Source of the DNA: Acidobacteriota bacterium
GTDB lineage: Bacteria; Acidobacteriota; Terriglobia; Acidoferrales; UBA7541
Length of the DNA stretch: 6,040 nucleotides
Assembly: GCA_019239815.1 (NCBI GenBank)
Contig: JAFAZL010000122.1
Location: forward strand, 1-6,040
Reading direction: 5' to 3'
Part shown: positions 6,040-6,040 of the stretch, one piece after another
Numbering within the stretch: position 1 is the stretch's first letter
Layout of the letters: every line of letters starts with the position of its first letter
Position numbers and translations under genes: made by a program
Notes under the pieces: generated by a model
Database searches by the model: none
The model's input: only the letters and a program-made list of their open reading frames with translations
What the model was told of the DNA's origin: nothing

Positions 6040-6040
6040 G

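Noticed and set aside
1..6040. Mobile element, CRISPR array, defence island or biosynthetic system
   Set aside because: No transposase, integrase, spaced repeats or unusual gene cluster is visible. The three complete or nearly complete + strand genes are universal housekeeping families, and the base composition shows no foreign block.

Overview
This is a housekeeping stretch of a GC-rich bacterial chromosome carrying three well-recognised information-processing genes in a row on the + strand: the C-terminal part of mutS2, complete dnaG (primase) and complete rpoD (primary sigma factor). A convergent gene for a small DUF1648-type membrane protein lies at the right edge and is open at its 5' end. 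The order mutS2-dnaG-rpoD, the GC-rich codon use and the look of the proteins suggest an Acidobacteriota-like organism. That is a judgement from memory, not a search result. The dnaG-rpoD pairing recalls the 'macromolecular synthesis' operon (rpsU-dnaG-rpoD in E. coli), with mutS2 in the upstream position here.

Layout: 2-1501 mutS2 (enters from the left edge; ATPase domain, coiled coil, small beta domain, Smr domain). 1502-3256 dnaG, whose ATG directly follows the mutS2 TAA with no gap. 3257-3704 is a 448-base non-coding region holding most of the unexplained signal: a C-rich, nearly G-free tract with an approximately 10-bp phased series of DnaA-box-like nonamers (3277-3317), a candidate promoter (3327-3356), two dyad-symmetric elements (3365-3375 and 3387-3413), a stable leader hairpin (3523-3547) and the strong rpoD ribosome binding site (3694-3700). 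3705-5441 is rpoD with a GTG start. 5448-5475 is a 7-bp tandem repeat. 5484-5516 is a textbook intrinsic terminator. 5548-6039 on the minus strand is the DUF1648-like four-helix membrane protein.

How they work together: DnaG lays down replication primers, RpoD directs RNA polymerase to housekeeping promoters, and MutS2 is an ATPase/Smr protein linked in other bacteria to recombination control and stalled-ribosome handling. mutS2 and dnaG are probably translationally coupled. rpoD appears able to be transcribed separately from its own promoter with a leader of about 340 bases. I see no mobile element, CRISPR array, tRNA, rRNA or new defence-type system. The genes are ordinary; the points worth a second look are the dnaG-rpoD intergenic region and the altered Smr motif of MutS2.
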